Assembly: GCA_020637335.1 (NCBI GenBank)
Contig: JACJWC010000021.1
Span: 26,358-90,357 of the forward strand
DNA length: 64,000 nt
Reading direction: 5' to 3'
From: Acidobacteriota bacterium
Lineage (GTDB): Bacteria > Acidobacteriota > Holophagae > Acanthopleuribacterales > Acanthopleuribacteraceae
The notes beneath the pieces are model-generated. The model saw only the letters and a list, made by a program, of their open reading frames with translations. It made no database searches and was not told the DNA's origin. Both the position numbers and the translations under genes were made by a program. Below, one piece after another: positions 8,440-18,246 of this stretch. How positions within the stretch are numbered: position 1 is the stretch's first letter; every line of letters begins with the position of its first letter.

Positions 8440-11400
8440 AGTACTTCTTGATTTCCTTTCCATATTGATCAGGTAGACTTTTCTGCATTTGGCGGCGAAT
8501 CATTTCGCGCATCTGTTGTTCGCGGGCCTGGTATTGGCTTTCCGGAATGGGGATATCGCGCACAGGTGAGCCATTCATGCCATCTTGGTTGCCGGAACCC
8601 ATGCCCATACCCATAAACATCGGTCGGCCTTGGCCGCGTTGGGATTGCTGCATTTGTTCCATCATTTCGCCAATGCGTTTTAGGGCTTCTTGTTCGTAAT
8701 GGATCCCGCCATCCAACTTGGAATCGCCCAGTCTATCGGACGCGTTGCGCATAACCATGTCGATATCGTCCAATTTTTGGAATAGGGGCGAACCCCCGAT
8801 ATTTTGCTGATGGGCCTGCTTAAAGGATTCGATCATTTTGCGAATCGATTCCTGCTGTTCTTGAAGCTGTTGGGGGTCCTTTGCATTCTTTTGAGCCAGG
8901 AAATCTTTGCGTTGTTGTTCCATGTTTTGTTTGACGTTTTGTAACATATCAAGGATCTTATACAGTTCGTCACTGGCCTCGTTAAAGGTGTCTAGGGCCT
9001 TAACTTGATTTTCCAACTGGTCGCTTAATCGGGACTCGGCGAAGCGGGACCCGGAAATCAGTTGGTTTTCTAATTTGTGGCCCATCTCCAAGCTCGGCAT
9101 CAGTTCGCCATGGTCCAGGTACTCTTGCATGGACTCGGCGGAATCCAAGCTTTTTAAGGTGACTTCCTGGAGCAGGCGCATTTGGTCCTGCATAATCATG
9201 TCAAACGAATTTTCCATCTGGCGGACCTTGGCTTCGATTTCGCGCCGTTCGCGCAGACCCAATGATTCGTCCTCCAATTGGGCCCGCATCTGATTGATCT
9301 GTTCCACCAGGTCTTCGCCCATTTTTTCTTGTTGCTGGGCCGAGAGGCGTTGATTCAGATCGCCCAACAATTTTTTGATGTTGTCCAAAAGCTTTTTCTG
9401 GGCTTCTTTTTGTTTGGGGCTCAAGCCCTGATTGCCACCCATCTTTTGATCGGTTTGCTGGCGTAATTCCTGGGTTTTGGATTCCAAATCCTCTTCCTGT
9501 AATTTGAGTTCCTGGAGCAACCCAGACATTTCGCGCATGCTCTCCATCATGGCTTTCATCTCGGGCGACATTTGACCCATGGCGGACTGCATTTGCTCCA
9601 TGGCGGCCTGCATCTGGGCACGGAATTCTTCCATCAATGCTTTGGCTTTCTCCATGTCGCCCTGTTTCATGGCCTCGACAATCTGGTCGACCAATTCCTT
9701 CATGGCGTCTTTTTGGTCTTGCAGCGCTTCCGAATTCATGAACTCGTCCATGTCGCGGTCCATCTCTTCAGCTGCTTTCATCATCATTTTCTGGAACTCT
9801 TTCATTATCTGTTCCAGCGCCTTGCGTACCTGCTCTTCCATATCGGACGATTGGTCCTGTTGGTCCATCATCTGTTGCAGGCTTTCCATGGCGTCTTCGA
9901 GTGCGTTTTTGTTGCGTTCGAGTTCCAAAAGGGCCCACAACTTGAGCTGAAGCAACAACTCATAAGTCAATTGCTCTAAATTGGTTTCTTCATTTTTGTG
10001 TTTGTATTGAAGGCTCTTTAAGGCTGCGGGATTGCCCTGTGGCCGATTGACTGACGCAAATAAACTCCCGGTTTCAATGCGGTAGCGAAAGGCCTGAGTC
10101 AGTTCATTGCGGTAATCCTGCAAAAATTCCTGATCAATCTGCGTGATGTAGGGGTCCTGGCGCATCATGTTGAGCAACATGCTGGTCAGACTTTGCGATT
10201 GCATTAAACCCGATTGGATTTGTTCGGAGAGGCGTTGCGCCTCGCGCAGAAGATATTCGTTGTGTTGGGCTTGGAGTTCCGTGTCGAGATTATCACCAAG
10301 CGTATGGGTCATGCGGTTGAGCAGTTCGCGCGCCATTTCCATAAACTCGTCGTGTTTTCGATCCGGACTTTCCAACTCATAACTCAACGATTCCGATTGA
10401 CCAATGCCCGGCCCATTAACGGGATTGTTGTCGCGGGCCTCCAAGTAAATTGAGAAATGGCTGACATCTTCAGGAACCAAGTCAGAGAGGTTCCAACGGT
10501 TGCGACTTAAAAAATGTTTGTTTTGGTTGTTGGGAATCGTCAACTTGATGCGTTTTTCGCCACCTTCCCAATTAACCACAGCTTCCAATTGGGTCACGTG
10601 GAAATCATCGCGAACGGAGGCGTCGATCATGAGTGGATCGAATATGTTGACGGCACCTTCATTGGTATAACTTTTTAGCTCAATGGTGGGTGGCAAATCG
10701 CGTTTGGTTGAGAAGACAAACGGTTGCGTTTTGCCGCTATCTGTCTCTTTTGCGACCAAAAACTCCAATTGGCTGGCTTCCATTAAGACAAATTCGTAAT
10801 GGAACCCTCCGCTTTCATCGCGGTCAATTTCCTGGGCTGTTTCCATCTTATCGGTATGGAAAAACAGACGTTTCAGGTTGTTTTGCGGTAGGACTGAGAA
10901 CTGGACCCGGCTGCCCGGGTAAGCCTCGTATCCACCCGGTTTGAGCGCCAACGTTCGGCCCGGAATATTGGTGTAGTCCGGTTCGTAAATGGAAATGCTG
11001 CCGCCGTCCAATTGCAGAAACGTGTTGCCAAAAACGAGTGAGGACGTCGTTTTGGGAAGTCCAAGGTAACTGTGCCAAGCCAGCCAGCTGGGCGCAAACA
11101 GCAACAATGTGGCGCCTGCAGTGGCCCAAATGTGGCGCGAAATGCCTAATCCACTGTAGGCATGATCCAGGAGATTCTGGACCTTGCCCGCATATTGATC
11201 GACCAATTCTGGTGATTGTGAGTCGGACTTGCCCTCATTGAAGTCGAGGACGGAACGAACCTTTAACATCAGTTCGGGGTAACGATTTTCAATTTTTCTG
11301 GCCAGTCGGCGCGTATCTTTTAAGCGCCAAAACGAGAAGAATTGGAACAGGGTCCAGCCGAGTGCGTGACTGAGCCAGATCCAGACCAGGGCAGATTTGG

Positions 11401-11542
11401 TTATGCTGTAGGGCGAAAAGCGGGCCAGGCACAAAAACACCACACTGAGGCCGAGCGCAGAAGCAAGGGCGACCAAGGCCGATTTGACCAGGGCCGCCTT
11501 AAAAAAGGCATTGCGATGTCGGATCAGATGGAGGTTTGTCAT
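8417..11542 (-). CDS. DUF4175-like membrane protein with very long coiled coil
   Basis: A 1041-residue protein with three N-terminal membrane segments (about 13-43, 50-74 and 141-164) and a beta-rich extracytoplasmic part. A Met/Gln/Glu-rich coiled coil covers roughly residues 395-1000. The conserved-looking C-terminus (QYGKEIKKYYENLIDQ), preceded by a Gly/Met-rich linker, matches what I know of DUF4175 proteins that accompany MoxR/VWA clusters. AGGAGGG precedes ATG 11542. Position in the operon suggests a structural partner of the VWA proteins; the function is unestablished. Confidence 0.8.
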   Translation of the reverse strand: MTNLHLIRHRNAFFKAALVKSALVALASALGLSVVFLCLARFSPYSITKSALVWIWLSHALGWTLFQFFSFWRLKDTRRLARKIENRYPELMLKVRSVLDFNEGKSDSQSPELVDQYAGKVQNLLDHAYSGLGISRHIWATAGATLLLFAPSWLAWHSYLGLPKTTSSLVFGNTFLQLDGGSISIYEPDYTNIPGRTLALKPGGYEAYPGSRVQFSVLPQNNLKRLFFHTDKMETAQEIDRDESGGFHYEFVLMEASQLEFLVAKETDSGKTQPFVFSTKRDLPPTIELKSYTNEGAVNIFDPLMIDASVRDDFHVTQLEAVVNWEGGEKRIKLTIPNNQNKHFLSRNRWNLSDLVPEDVSHFSIYLEARDNNPVNGPGIGQSESLSYELESPDRKHDEFMEMARELLNRMTHTLGDNLDTELQAQHNEYLLREAQRLSEQIQSGLMQSQSLTSMLLNMMRQDPYITQIDQEFLQDYRNELTQAFRYRIETGSLFASVNRPQGNPAALKSLQYKHKNEETNLEQLTYELLLQLKLWALLELERNKNALEDAMESLQQMMDQQDQSSDMEEQVRKALEQIMKEFQKMMMKAAEEMDRDMDEFMNSEALQDQKDAMKELVDQIVEAMKQGDMEKAKALMEEFRAQMQAAMEQMQSAMGQMSPEMKAMMESMREMSGLLQELKLQEEDLESKTQELRQQTDQKMGGNQGLSPKQKEAQKKLLDNIKKLLGDLNQRLSAQQQEKMGEDLVEQINQMRAQLEDESLGLRERREIEAKVRQMENSFDMIMQDQMRLLQEVTLKSLDSAESMQEYLDHGELMPSLEMGHKLENQLISGSRFAESRLSDQLENQVKALDTFNEASDELYKILDMLQNVKQNMEQQRKDFLAQKNAKDPQQLQEQQESIRKMIESFKQAHQQNIGGSPLFQKLDDIDMVMRNASDRLGDSKLDGGIHYEQEALKRIGEMMEQMQQSQRGQGRPMFMGMGMGSGNQDGMNGSPVRDIPIPESQYQAREQQMREMIRRQMQKSLPDQYGKEIKKYYENLIDQ

Positions 11543-11554
11543 GGTGGCGCCCTC

Positions 11555-13762
11555 CTAGGCGAGATAACGGGTTCTTCGCAAATACCATTCCACTGCTGCC
11601 AGCAACAGAAGAATGGGTAAGCCCCAAACCCAATTTCTTAACTTTAAACGGTTCGATTCGATGATTTCTTCACGAGATTGGTTGCGCCAAGCCCAATTTT
11701 TTACGTCGAGGTCTTGGCTCTCATGCAGTTTACCACCCGTCAGATTGGCCAATCGGCTCAATGTTTCGGGTACGGGATCTTGATTGCCAAACTCATCCTG
11801 AGAGCCACCCAAAAAGACGATTTGCGGTTCGGCCAATTCCTGCCAGGGCGAATCGGGCAGGCTCAGGCGGTAATAGCCGGGTTGGGCGACGTGGAATTTG
11901 ATTTGGGCCTGACCTTGTTGATTGGTCTGGACATTGGCGGTATAGACCTGATCGGGGTCCTGGATGGAGGACAATAATAGCGGGGTCGAAACATTTTTGG
12001 CCGGTTGATAATCCTTCTGACGCAAGAGGACTTCCACGTCCAAATCCAGAGGGCGCTCTAGCGATTTGAACGCGGTTAAATGCACCTGATTCATACTCGG
12101 GTCTTGAATGGACCATTTGATCAGGTGGTCCCAAAAGGCTTGGTAGGCACTGCCCGTTAACCCTTTTTCCAGTTCGTCGCGGTACCATTTCCAACTGGAG
12201 GAGGTATTGAGAAAAACGGTGCGGCCCGTACCGCTTTCCAACGTGGCCAGGAGCGCTGCTTTTTGTGCCGTTTGAAGCAGAATTTCACTTTTGGGATTGG
12301 GGGTCAGGCGGTCCATGTGGCCCTGGAAGCGGTGTAGGTCTGGCTCAAATCCTTGCAGGATCGGGTTGTATTTACCCTTCTGGGTGACAACCGCTTTTTC
12401 CAGCTCAGAAGCGTACGGCACCCGATAACTGGGCGGGACCAAGGCCATGACATCGGCTAGAGGTGTTACGCCCAAAGAAGGACCAGCCGCTGATTGGGGG
12501 CCGCCGATTACGATCAAGGCCCCGTGGTGTTCTTGAATAAAGCTTTTGATTTTAGAGAGCAGGCGCCGCATTTGGTAGCTGTCATTAAAATAATTACCGG
12601 CATCAAAGTCCTGGAAGACGATGACATCGAATCCATAGAGCTGTCGGTCAAATATTTCCTCGGTAGGAAAGGGGACAAGTGCCATTTCATCAGGTCCGAT
12701 ACTGCGCGCGTCCGTGCCAATTTGCATGTGGTCGCGGGTACGCATGATGAAAAAGGCGGTCAAATCGACCAGATTATTCAGCTCAAACATGGAGCGCAAA
12801 CCTTGTAAATCCCAAGTGATACTGCCGGCAATGTGCAACACACTGATTTTGTCCCGGCCAATATCGATCAATATGTTTTGCCGATTATTGGCCGTATTGC
12901 TTTCCGTCCGATGGGGCGGAACGACTACGGTGTAAAGGTGCTCGCCGATTGTTTCGGGATAAAACTCAAACTGAACGTTGCCAAAACCTTGCGCGTCCAC
13001 ATTCAAATCTTTGACTTGAATGATGTTCTGGCCTTCGAGCAACTGGATTTGGCGCGGATACTCGGGCAGATTGCGCACCATGACAGTTGCGCGAATGGTG
13101 AGCGGTGCGCGCACGTAGGAAAAGCTGGGCGCATCAATCGAATGGATAGCGATTTCGGGTCCTTCCGATTTGTTGCCGATCAACACGCCGTGAATGGGCG
13201 GTGCATCTAATCGTTTTAACCAATTGCGCGTTTCATCCAGATCCATCGCGGTGAATCGGCCCAGATCATGCCCATCGGAAACTACGACGATGCCGCTAAT
13301 GTTCTGGCTCTTATTTAAGACTTGGGTCAGCGATTGATAGAAGTCGGTGCGTTTCCCGGTCAATTCATTGGCACCTGATATTTTGGGTAAAGGTCCGTAG
13401 AGTTCCTGATCAAATTCATACAAGCTCAGCTTGGGTTCTTGGTCTTGTATCTGTTGGAGTACGGTTTCCGCTTTCTCAAATCGGGTAGCGCCCTTTTCTG
13501 GTGCACCCATACTACCCGACCGGTCAATGAGTACGGCAATATTGCGCTCTGGCGATTTGCGTATCGTGCGGATTAAGGTCGGTTGGTGCAACAACAAATA
13601 GGTGAAGCCCAGAATTACCAACCGCAAGAGCGAAACCGCGATACGCGTGGGCAGCGCTTGTGCACGCGTTGAAAGGATGGAGAAACCCCACAAGGAAAGC
13701 AGTAATAGGCCAACGGCCCACTCCAACCACAGCGGTCCAAAGGTGTCGAGTTGCAGACTCAT
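11555..13762 (-). CDS. Membrane-anchored VWA-domain protein (BatA/BatB-like)
   Basis: The 735-residue protein has two N-terminal helices and one at the C-terminus (WVWGLPILLLLAAVEWYL). A von Willebrand A domain begins near residue 75 with the MIDAS motif DRSGSMG. A glutamine-amidotransferase-like fold is suggested around residues 330-440 (VIVFQDFDAGNYF, LIVIGGPQS), as in other large BatA-type proteins. ATG 13762 overlaps the upstream stop as ATGA, so translation is coupled. It is likely an inner-membrane metal-binding scaffold working with MoxR. Confidence 0.85.
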   Translation of the reverse strand: MSLQLDTFGPLWLEWAVGLLLLSLWGFSILSTRAQALPTRIAVSLLRLVILGFTYLLLHQPTLIRTIRKSPERNIAVLIDRSGSMGAPEKGATRFEKAETVLQQIQDQEPKLSLYEFDQELYGPLPKISGANELTGKRTDFYQSLTQVLNKSQNISGIVVVSDGHDLGRFTAMDLDETRNWLKRLDAPPIHGVLIGNKSEGPEIAIHSIDAPSFSYVRAPLTIRATVMVRNLPEYPRQIQLLEGQNIIQVKDLNVDAQGFGNVQFEFYPETIGEHLYTVVVPPHRTESNTANNRQNILIDIGRDKISVLHIAGSITWDLQGLRSMFELNNLVDLTAFFIMRTRDHMQIGTDARSIGPDEMALVPFPTEEIFDRQLYGFDVIVFQDFDAGNYFNDSYQMRRLLSKIKSFIQEHHGALIVIGGPQSAAGPSLGVTPLADVMALVPPSYRVPYASELEKAVVTQKGKYNPILQGFEPDLHRFQGHMDRLTPNPKSEILLQTAQKAALLATLESGTGRTVFLNTSSSWKWYRDELEKGLTGSAYQAFWDHLIKWSIQDPSMNQVHLTAFKSLERPLDLDVEVLLRQKDYQPAKNVSTPLLLSSIQDPDQVYTANVQTNQQGQAQIKFHVAQPGYYRLSLPDSPWQELAEPQIVFLGGSQDEFGNQDPVPETLSRLANLTGGKLHESQDLDVKNWAWRNQSREEIIESNRLKLRNWVWGLPILLLLAAVEWYLRRTRYLA

Positions 13763-14502
13763 TGACGCCGCCTCCGTTCAATGACCGGAGGGAAGGCCCG
13801 ATCCTTTTTATAATTCAGGGTCAGGGTGTAATACGTCAGATTGATGGCTAGACGAAAACACAGTTCGCGCCTGAAACCGCCCCCAATTTCCATATTATTG
13901 CTCCAGTTCCCCAACGAATCTGTTTCCAAGGCGCCGAGCAGATCATTGTGGCTAAAAAAGGCCAAGGTGCGGTTGCCGCGCGTCCAGCCTTCTAAATAAT
14001 TGGTCCGGTTGGTCCGGCCGCGCGCTTCTTTCAATAAGTAATAGCTTTGAAAGATCGTGTGGTCGTTGGGGATTTTTTGGGGTGGCCCCAATTCCGGAAA
14101 GACCTTTTGCATCATTTTGATGGCGGATCGATAAAAACGATCGTCGTTTGCATCGGCAAAGCAGTCAAACAGGAGCAGCCCACCGGCATTCAGGGCTGTT
14201 CGCAACAAATCGGCCTGGTGGGTTGTAATTTCCGGAAGGGGCTGCGCACCACTCACGATAAAAAAGGGCGAGCCGACATCGAGCACTTGGTTAATGGTGC
14301 AGGACCGAGCTTGGTTCTCAATCGGGATATTGCAGCGCTTTTGAATTTCAAAACACAGTTTGACCAGTGCGCGTTCTCGAGTATTCCAATCCGGGCCCAG
14401 CGCCAACATACAAAATTGAAATTGCAGGGTGGGGTCCGTTTCGGCCAGCAGTTGTGCGGCGGGCAGGGTGAGTAACCATTTCATCAGGTCACGGCGCTTC
14501 AT
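13759..14502 (-). CDS. DUF4159-family protein with Tat-like signal
   Basis: Starting at ATG 14502, the protein begins MKRRDLMKWLLTLPAAQLLA. This is a twin-arginine-type signal (RRDLMK), suggesting export of a folded protein. The rest matches DUF4159: the LLFDCFADANDDRFYRSAIK segment and the FPELGPPQKIPNDHTIFQSYY segment are characteristic. It is about 247 residues long. ATGA overlaps link it to both the BatA gene upstream and the VWA gene downstream. Biochemical function is unknown; the family lies in MoxR/VWA operons and is thought to have a glutamine-amidotransferase-like fold. Confidence 0.85.
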   Translation of the reverse strand: MKRRDLMKWLLTLPAAQLLAETDPTLQFQFCMLALGPDWNTRERALVKLCFEIQKRCNIPIENQARSCTINQVLDVGSPFFIVSGAQPLPEITTHQADLLRTALNAGGLLLFDCFADANDDRFYRSAIKMMQKVFPELGPPQKIPNDHTIFQSYYLLKEARGRTNRTNYLEGWTRGNRTLAFFSHNDLLGALETDSLGNWSNNMEIGGGFRRELCFRLAINLTYYTLTLNYKKDRAFPPVIERRRRQ

Positions 14503-16466
14503 CGTTGCCCCCACCGCAAAGAAATGAAGCCTGCGGCCAATGTCTCCATACAAACAATGGCAAAGACCAACCACAAAAGGCCGGGCCCCAAGTCGATGCG
14601 TAACTGGTTCTTAAAACCCAACTTCTCGAATGCTTCCGCTTCGTTTCCGGCGGTTTGGCTGGAGATAGGCTTGAAATCAGACTCACGCGGATCAAGGAAA
14701 ACGTGGATCATCCGTTCAAACTGGCTGTCGGCAGTACTGTACACACCGGGTAGGATGCCTTGTACGTCCAAATTTCGAAAATCAGGGTTGACATGTTTGA
14801 GGACCAGTTTGTCTTCCAGGCCCTGGGCAATCACATCATCGACCAAAAGGCTCTCGACGCTGTTTTTGGTTTCGCGAAAACTTAAATAGTTCACGATTTG
14901 GCGCATGAGGGGAATGAACCCAACCGCAATGGGAACATTGCTGCCCTCCAGGTCCATGGCGCTGGGCCAAATGGCGATTCGGCCCGGGCCGGTATCACCG
15001 CAAACCAAGGCGGGTGCAGAATCGCTATAGGTGAATACCGCCTTATATTGGCTGCGGCCTAACGAGATCAGTTGGTGTGAAAAGACCTGAAACTCGCTTA
15101 AGTACATTTCCCAATCAGAGACGCCAACACCTTGAAGCAGGGGATGGTCGGCCTGCTTCAGTTCAACCAGCTCGGGTTGGTTGACCCATTCCCAAAACTG
15201 TAAATCGAACGGCTGTAAGAAGGCATTCCAGGCTTCGCTGGAGAAACGATTGCCGGTTGAAATGAATAGACCTTTGCCTTTTTGTAGATAATCGGCCAGC
15301 CATTCGGTGGGTGGCACCTCGACATTGAGCATAAGTAAAACATCCGTTTTGCTTAAAAGGTCCGCGTTTAAACCTGCTGGGGTTATCACCAGCACTTCTT
15401 TACCAAATTGGAGTTGAAGTGCGTTGGCCACAAAAAAGCTTTCACTGCGCTGAGCAACAGGATTGGTGTCACCATCGACAATCACGATGCGGGGCGCTTG
15501 CAGGCTGCCCGGAATAAAAGTGACTTGATTATCGATGGGAAAATTGTCTTCCTGCAGGCTCACCAAAACGGGGCCCGCCGAATGGGCAGGCAGGGCAAAG
15601 CGATGGGAAACGGTTTCATGCGATTCCAAATTGACCCGATGTTGGATAGGCGAATCTTTTTCGGGTTTGATATCGACGTTAAAGGTTGTCCCAACCCCAC
15701 CGCCATTAATCAGACGAACTTCTAAATCCAAGCTTTCGGCTGACTCAATCTGATCCACCCGTTCGATGCCAAAATTGGAAAATTTATCTGCATCCAAAAA
15801 CGTGGAGGTAACGACTTCCACACCGGAGGCAGGTTCGCTTGGGACTTGGTCCCAGGCTGAAATGACACCATCGCTCAGGATGTGGATTCGCGCGCTACCC
15901 CAGCCCTCTTGTTGGATGATGTTGAGCGCTTCCTGATAGGCCCTATCCAAGCTGGATCGACGTAAATCCACCTTCAAACCCGGTAAGGCGGCCAGGATTT
16001 CATCCGCAGACCGCATGCTGACCAAACGTTCGGGTTGAGAACTGATCAGCAAAAGGGTGGGCGTGTTACCGCGTTTATCCAGAATGGCGCGAACTTGGGC
16101 TTTGGCCTGATCCCAAAAGGAGTCTGCGCCGTTGTTGGCCAACATGGAGGCCGAGTTATCCAGGATCATGACCAAGGGTTTGTTGCCGATGTTGTCATCC
16201 GCGCCCAATATCATTTCTTTAAACGGTTGCGCAAAAATGAGCGCCAGTGCCAACACAAAAAGACAGCGCATGAGCAGCAAAAAGAACTGTTCCAATTTGA
16301 AGCGGCGTTTGCGTTTTTTCTGGGCTTTTAAAAGAAATTGCAGTGCCCCAAACTGAAGGGGAATGGCGCGTGGCTTGTGACGCAAATGCAAATACAACGG
16401 GATGGCGATGGCCAACCCGCCCAAAAGTGCCAATGGGGCAAGCAAGGTCAAGTTTAAGAAGTTCAA
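14499..16466 (-). CDS. BatA-type aerotolerance-regulator/VWA membrane protein
   Basis: A 655-residue protein. The N-terminal BatA module has two helices separated by a basic stretch (LHLRHKPRAIPLQFGALQFL, then KKRKRRFKLEQFF). A VWA domain follows with a modified MIDAS (LDNSASM, about residue 107), and the last helix is LLWLVFAIVCMETLAAGFI. The start is TTG 16466, immediately after the DUF58 stop, with AAGGA 8 bases upstream. The stop overlaps the DUF4159 start as ATGA. Confidence 0.87.
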   Translation of the reverse strand: MNFLNLTLLAPLALLGGLAIAIPLYLHLRHKPRAIPLQFGALQFLLKAQKKRKRRFKLEQFFLLLMRCLFVLALALIFAQPFKEMILGADDNIGNKPLVMILDNSASMLANNGADSFWDQAKAQVRAILDKRGNTPTLLLISSQPERLVSMRSADEILAALPGLKVDLRRSSLDRAYQEALNIIQQEGWGSARIHILSDGVISAWDQVPSEPASGVEVVTSTFLDADKFSNFGIERVDQIESAESLDLEVRLINGGGVGTTFNVDIKPEKDSPIQHRVNLESHETVSHRFALPAHSAGPVLVSLQEDNFPIDNQVTFIPGSLQAPRIVIVDGDTNPVAQRSESFFVANALQLQFGKEVLVITPAGLNADLLSKTDVLLMLNVEVPPTEWLADYLQKGKGLFISTGNRFSSEAWNAFLQPFDLQFWEWVNQPELVELKQADHPLLQGVGVSDWEMYLSEFQVFSHQLISLGRSQYKAVFTYSDSAPALVCGDTGPGRIAIWPSAMDLEGSNVPIAVGFIPLMRQIVNYLSFRETKNSVESLLVDDVIAQGLEDKLVLKHVNPDFRNLDVQGILPGVYSTADSQFERMIHVFLDPRESDFKPISSQTAGNEAEAFEKLGFKNQLRIDLGPGLLWLVFAIVCMETLAAGFISLRWGQR

Positions 16467-17384
16467 TTAATACATCCTTCTCAATTTCTTGGCGCGAAGG
16501 GGGTTGTTGAGGATCTTGGCCAAGATCCGATCGGGCGGATCATCCGTTTTTGCCAAGGTTGCATCAATGCCCGTTTGGTGTAAGGCCTGCTGGAATTGAG
16601 TTTGGTGTGCTTGAAAAGCTTCCAAATAAGCCTGGCGAATGGCCTGACTATCGGCCGGTAAATATTGATCATCTTCCATACTTTCAAATCGATAGAAACG
16701 ATTGAACGGGAAGGACTCTTCATCTGGGTGCAGGATTTGGAAGACCATGACATCGTGGCCACGGCTTTTGAGAATCTTGATTTTGGCCATAAGTTCAGGG
16801 ATATCGACGAAAAAGTCAGAGAAAAGGACGATTAAACTGCGATGGTGGACCCGGTCCAATGCGTATTGGATCAGGTTGGGAATGCCTTGCTCGCCTTGGG
16901 GTTGATGGTTTTCCAAAACGCCCAGAATTTGCGTGAGGTAACCCAATTGGCTGCGCGGCGGCAAGAATTCGACCTCTTTTCCTTTGGAAACGGCGACGGC
17001 CGTGGCATCGGATTGTTGCACCAGAACATAGGCCAGGGCACCGGCCAAAATGCTGGCATAACGGAACTTGCTAATCGGGCCATCAACGGGGTAGCCCATG
17101 GAACCGCTGCCATCCAGTAAGAGGTAGGCCCGTAAATTGGTCGTGACCTCGAACTGTTTGACATGGTAGTGGTCCGTTCTGGCATACAGGCGCCAATCGA
17201 CATACCGCAGTTCGTCGCCCGGCGAATAAGCGCGATGCTGGGCAAATTCCACGCTGCCGCCCCGAAACGGGGAAATGTGTTCGCCTACCAAGGCGCCTTC
17301 CACAACGGTGCGTGCCCGTACGGTAAGGTTTTTAATGCCGATCAGCACACTGGGATCGAGAAAAGTCGCAGATGTTTGGGTCAA
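16467..17384 (-). CDS. DUF58 domain protein (VWA-like)
   Basis: A 305-residue protein with the DUF58 core RAYSPGDELRYVDWRLYART followed by a VWA-like metal site LLDGSGSMGYP. DUF58 proteins are the usual first partner of MoxR ATPases. The start is TTG 17384 with AGGAG 6 bases upstream. This is probably the first gene of the MoxR/VWA block proper, followed without a gap by the BatA gene. The 157 bases upstream could hold a promoter. Confidence 0.92.
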   Translation of the reverse strand: MTQTSATFLDPSVLIGIKNLTVRARTVVEGALVGEHISPFRGGSVEFAQHRAYSPGDELRYVDWRLYARTDHYHVKQFEVTTNLRAYLLLDGSGSMGYPVDGPISKFRYASILAGALAYVLVQQSDATAVAVSKGKEVEFLPPRSQLGYLTQILGVLENHQPQGEQGIPNLIQYALDRVHHRSLIVLFSDFFVDIPELMAKIKILKSRGHDVMVFQILHPDEESFPFNRFYRFESMEDDQYLPADSQAIRQAYLEAFQAHQTQFQQALHQTGIDATLAKTDDPPDRILAKILNNPLRAKKLRRMY

Positions 17385-17541
17385 GCACTACTCCTGTTCA
17401 GTCGCCAAGAAGCACAAATCATACCACCGCTCGGCTCATCAGCTCGTCTGTATCTATTCGCAACTGGGCTCGCAAGGTTGCGTAAAAAGTCCACGACTGC
17501 ACATTGCTCCAGTCCCGGCCAGCGCGGCCATCGACAAAGGT

Positions 17542-18210
17542 TTATTTGCTGGTCGTCGCTTTGGGTGTAGTGAAGACCACGCGTTTTTCCACCAGCAGGG
17601 CTCGAAACGCTGAAAGTTGGTCTTTGCCCGTTTTTTTGCCCAAAAGCGATGCGTAATCATAGTGGAAACGCACGGCATTGTCCTTTTGATCCAGGTTGGT
17701 TTCGACCACCTGGGGCGCACTGAGCTGCATGCTGAAATGCAAACCTTGCAGCAGCGGTTTTAGTTGGGAGAGCTGTTGTTCTAGGTTGGGCTCATCCAAA
17801 TCCGCAAGGGAACGGACCATTGGGCCCGGGTCCCATACCCAAACCCATCGATCACCTTGCAGTTGCAACTGAGTTTCGCCAAACATGTCATCACTGTGGA
17901 AAGCGGCGTAGTTGGGGTACCAAATCTTAAAGTTCATTTGGATTCGACCTTCGGATACGACCCGTTGATAGGAATCCAGCCGGCCACCTCGACCTTGGAC
18001 CCAGTCGCGATACGCGGCTTCCTCCAGTGGCAGCGGGTTTTCGCTGAGCGCAGGCAAGGTGCGCACCGCCTCTTGGTAGATCGGTTCCAACATGTCCAAG
18101 TGCGTTTCAACCGTACAACTACCGTCCGGCTCAAATGCCACATTTACAGCGTAGTCAAAACAGCTCGTCATCAGGAAACAGAGGGGGAGTAGGTACCAAG
18201 GATACTTCAT
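17542..18210 (-). CDS. Putative lipoprotein, hypothetical
   Basis: The 222-residue protein starts with a type II signal peptide (MKYPWYLLPLCFLMTSC) whose LMTSC lipobox predicts lipidation at Cys17. The mature part is mainly beta, with no motif I recognise. GGAGGGGG sits just before ATG 18210. It lies 36 bases after the S1-domain gene and 157 before the DUF58 gene, on the same strand, so it may be co-transcribed with either. Confidence 0.7.
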   Translation of the reverse strand: MKYPWYLLPLCFLMTSCFDYAVNVAFEPDGSCTVETHLDMLEPIYQEAVRTLPALSENPLPLEEAAYRDWVQGRGGRLDSYQRVVSEGRIQMNFKIWYPNYAAFHSDDMFGETQLQLQGDRWVWVWDPGPMVRSLADLDEPNLEQQLSQLKPLLQGLHFSMQLSAPQVVETNLDQKDNAVRFHYDYASLLGKKTGKDQLSAFRALLVEKRVVFTTPKATTSK

Positions 18211-18246
18211 GCCCCCTCCATCGGCGTTTGCGCAATAAAGTTAAGA

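Noticed and set aside
9572..9979. A 135-codon + strand frame rich in His and Leu
   Set aside because: It is the antisense shadow of the Met/Gln/Glu coiled coil of the DUF4175-like protein.
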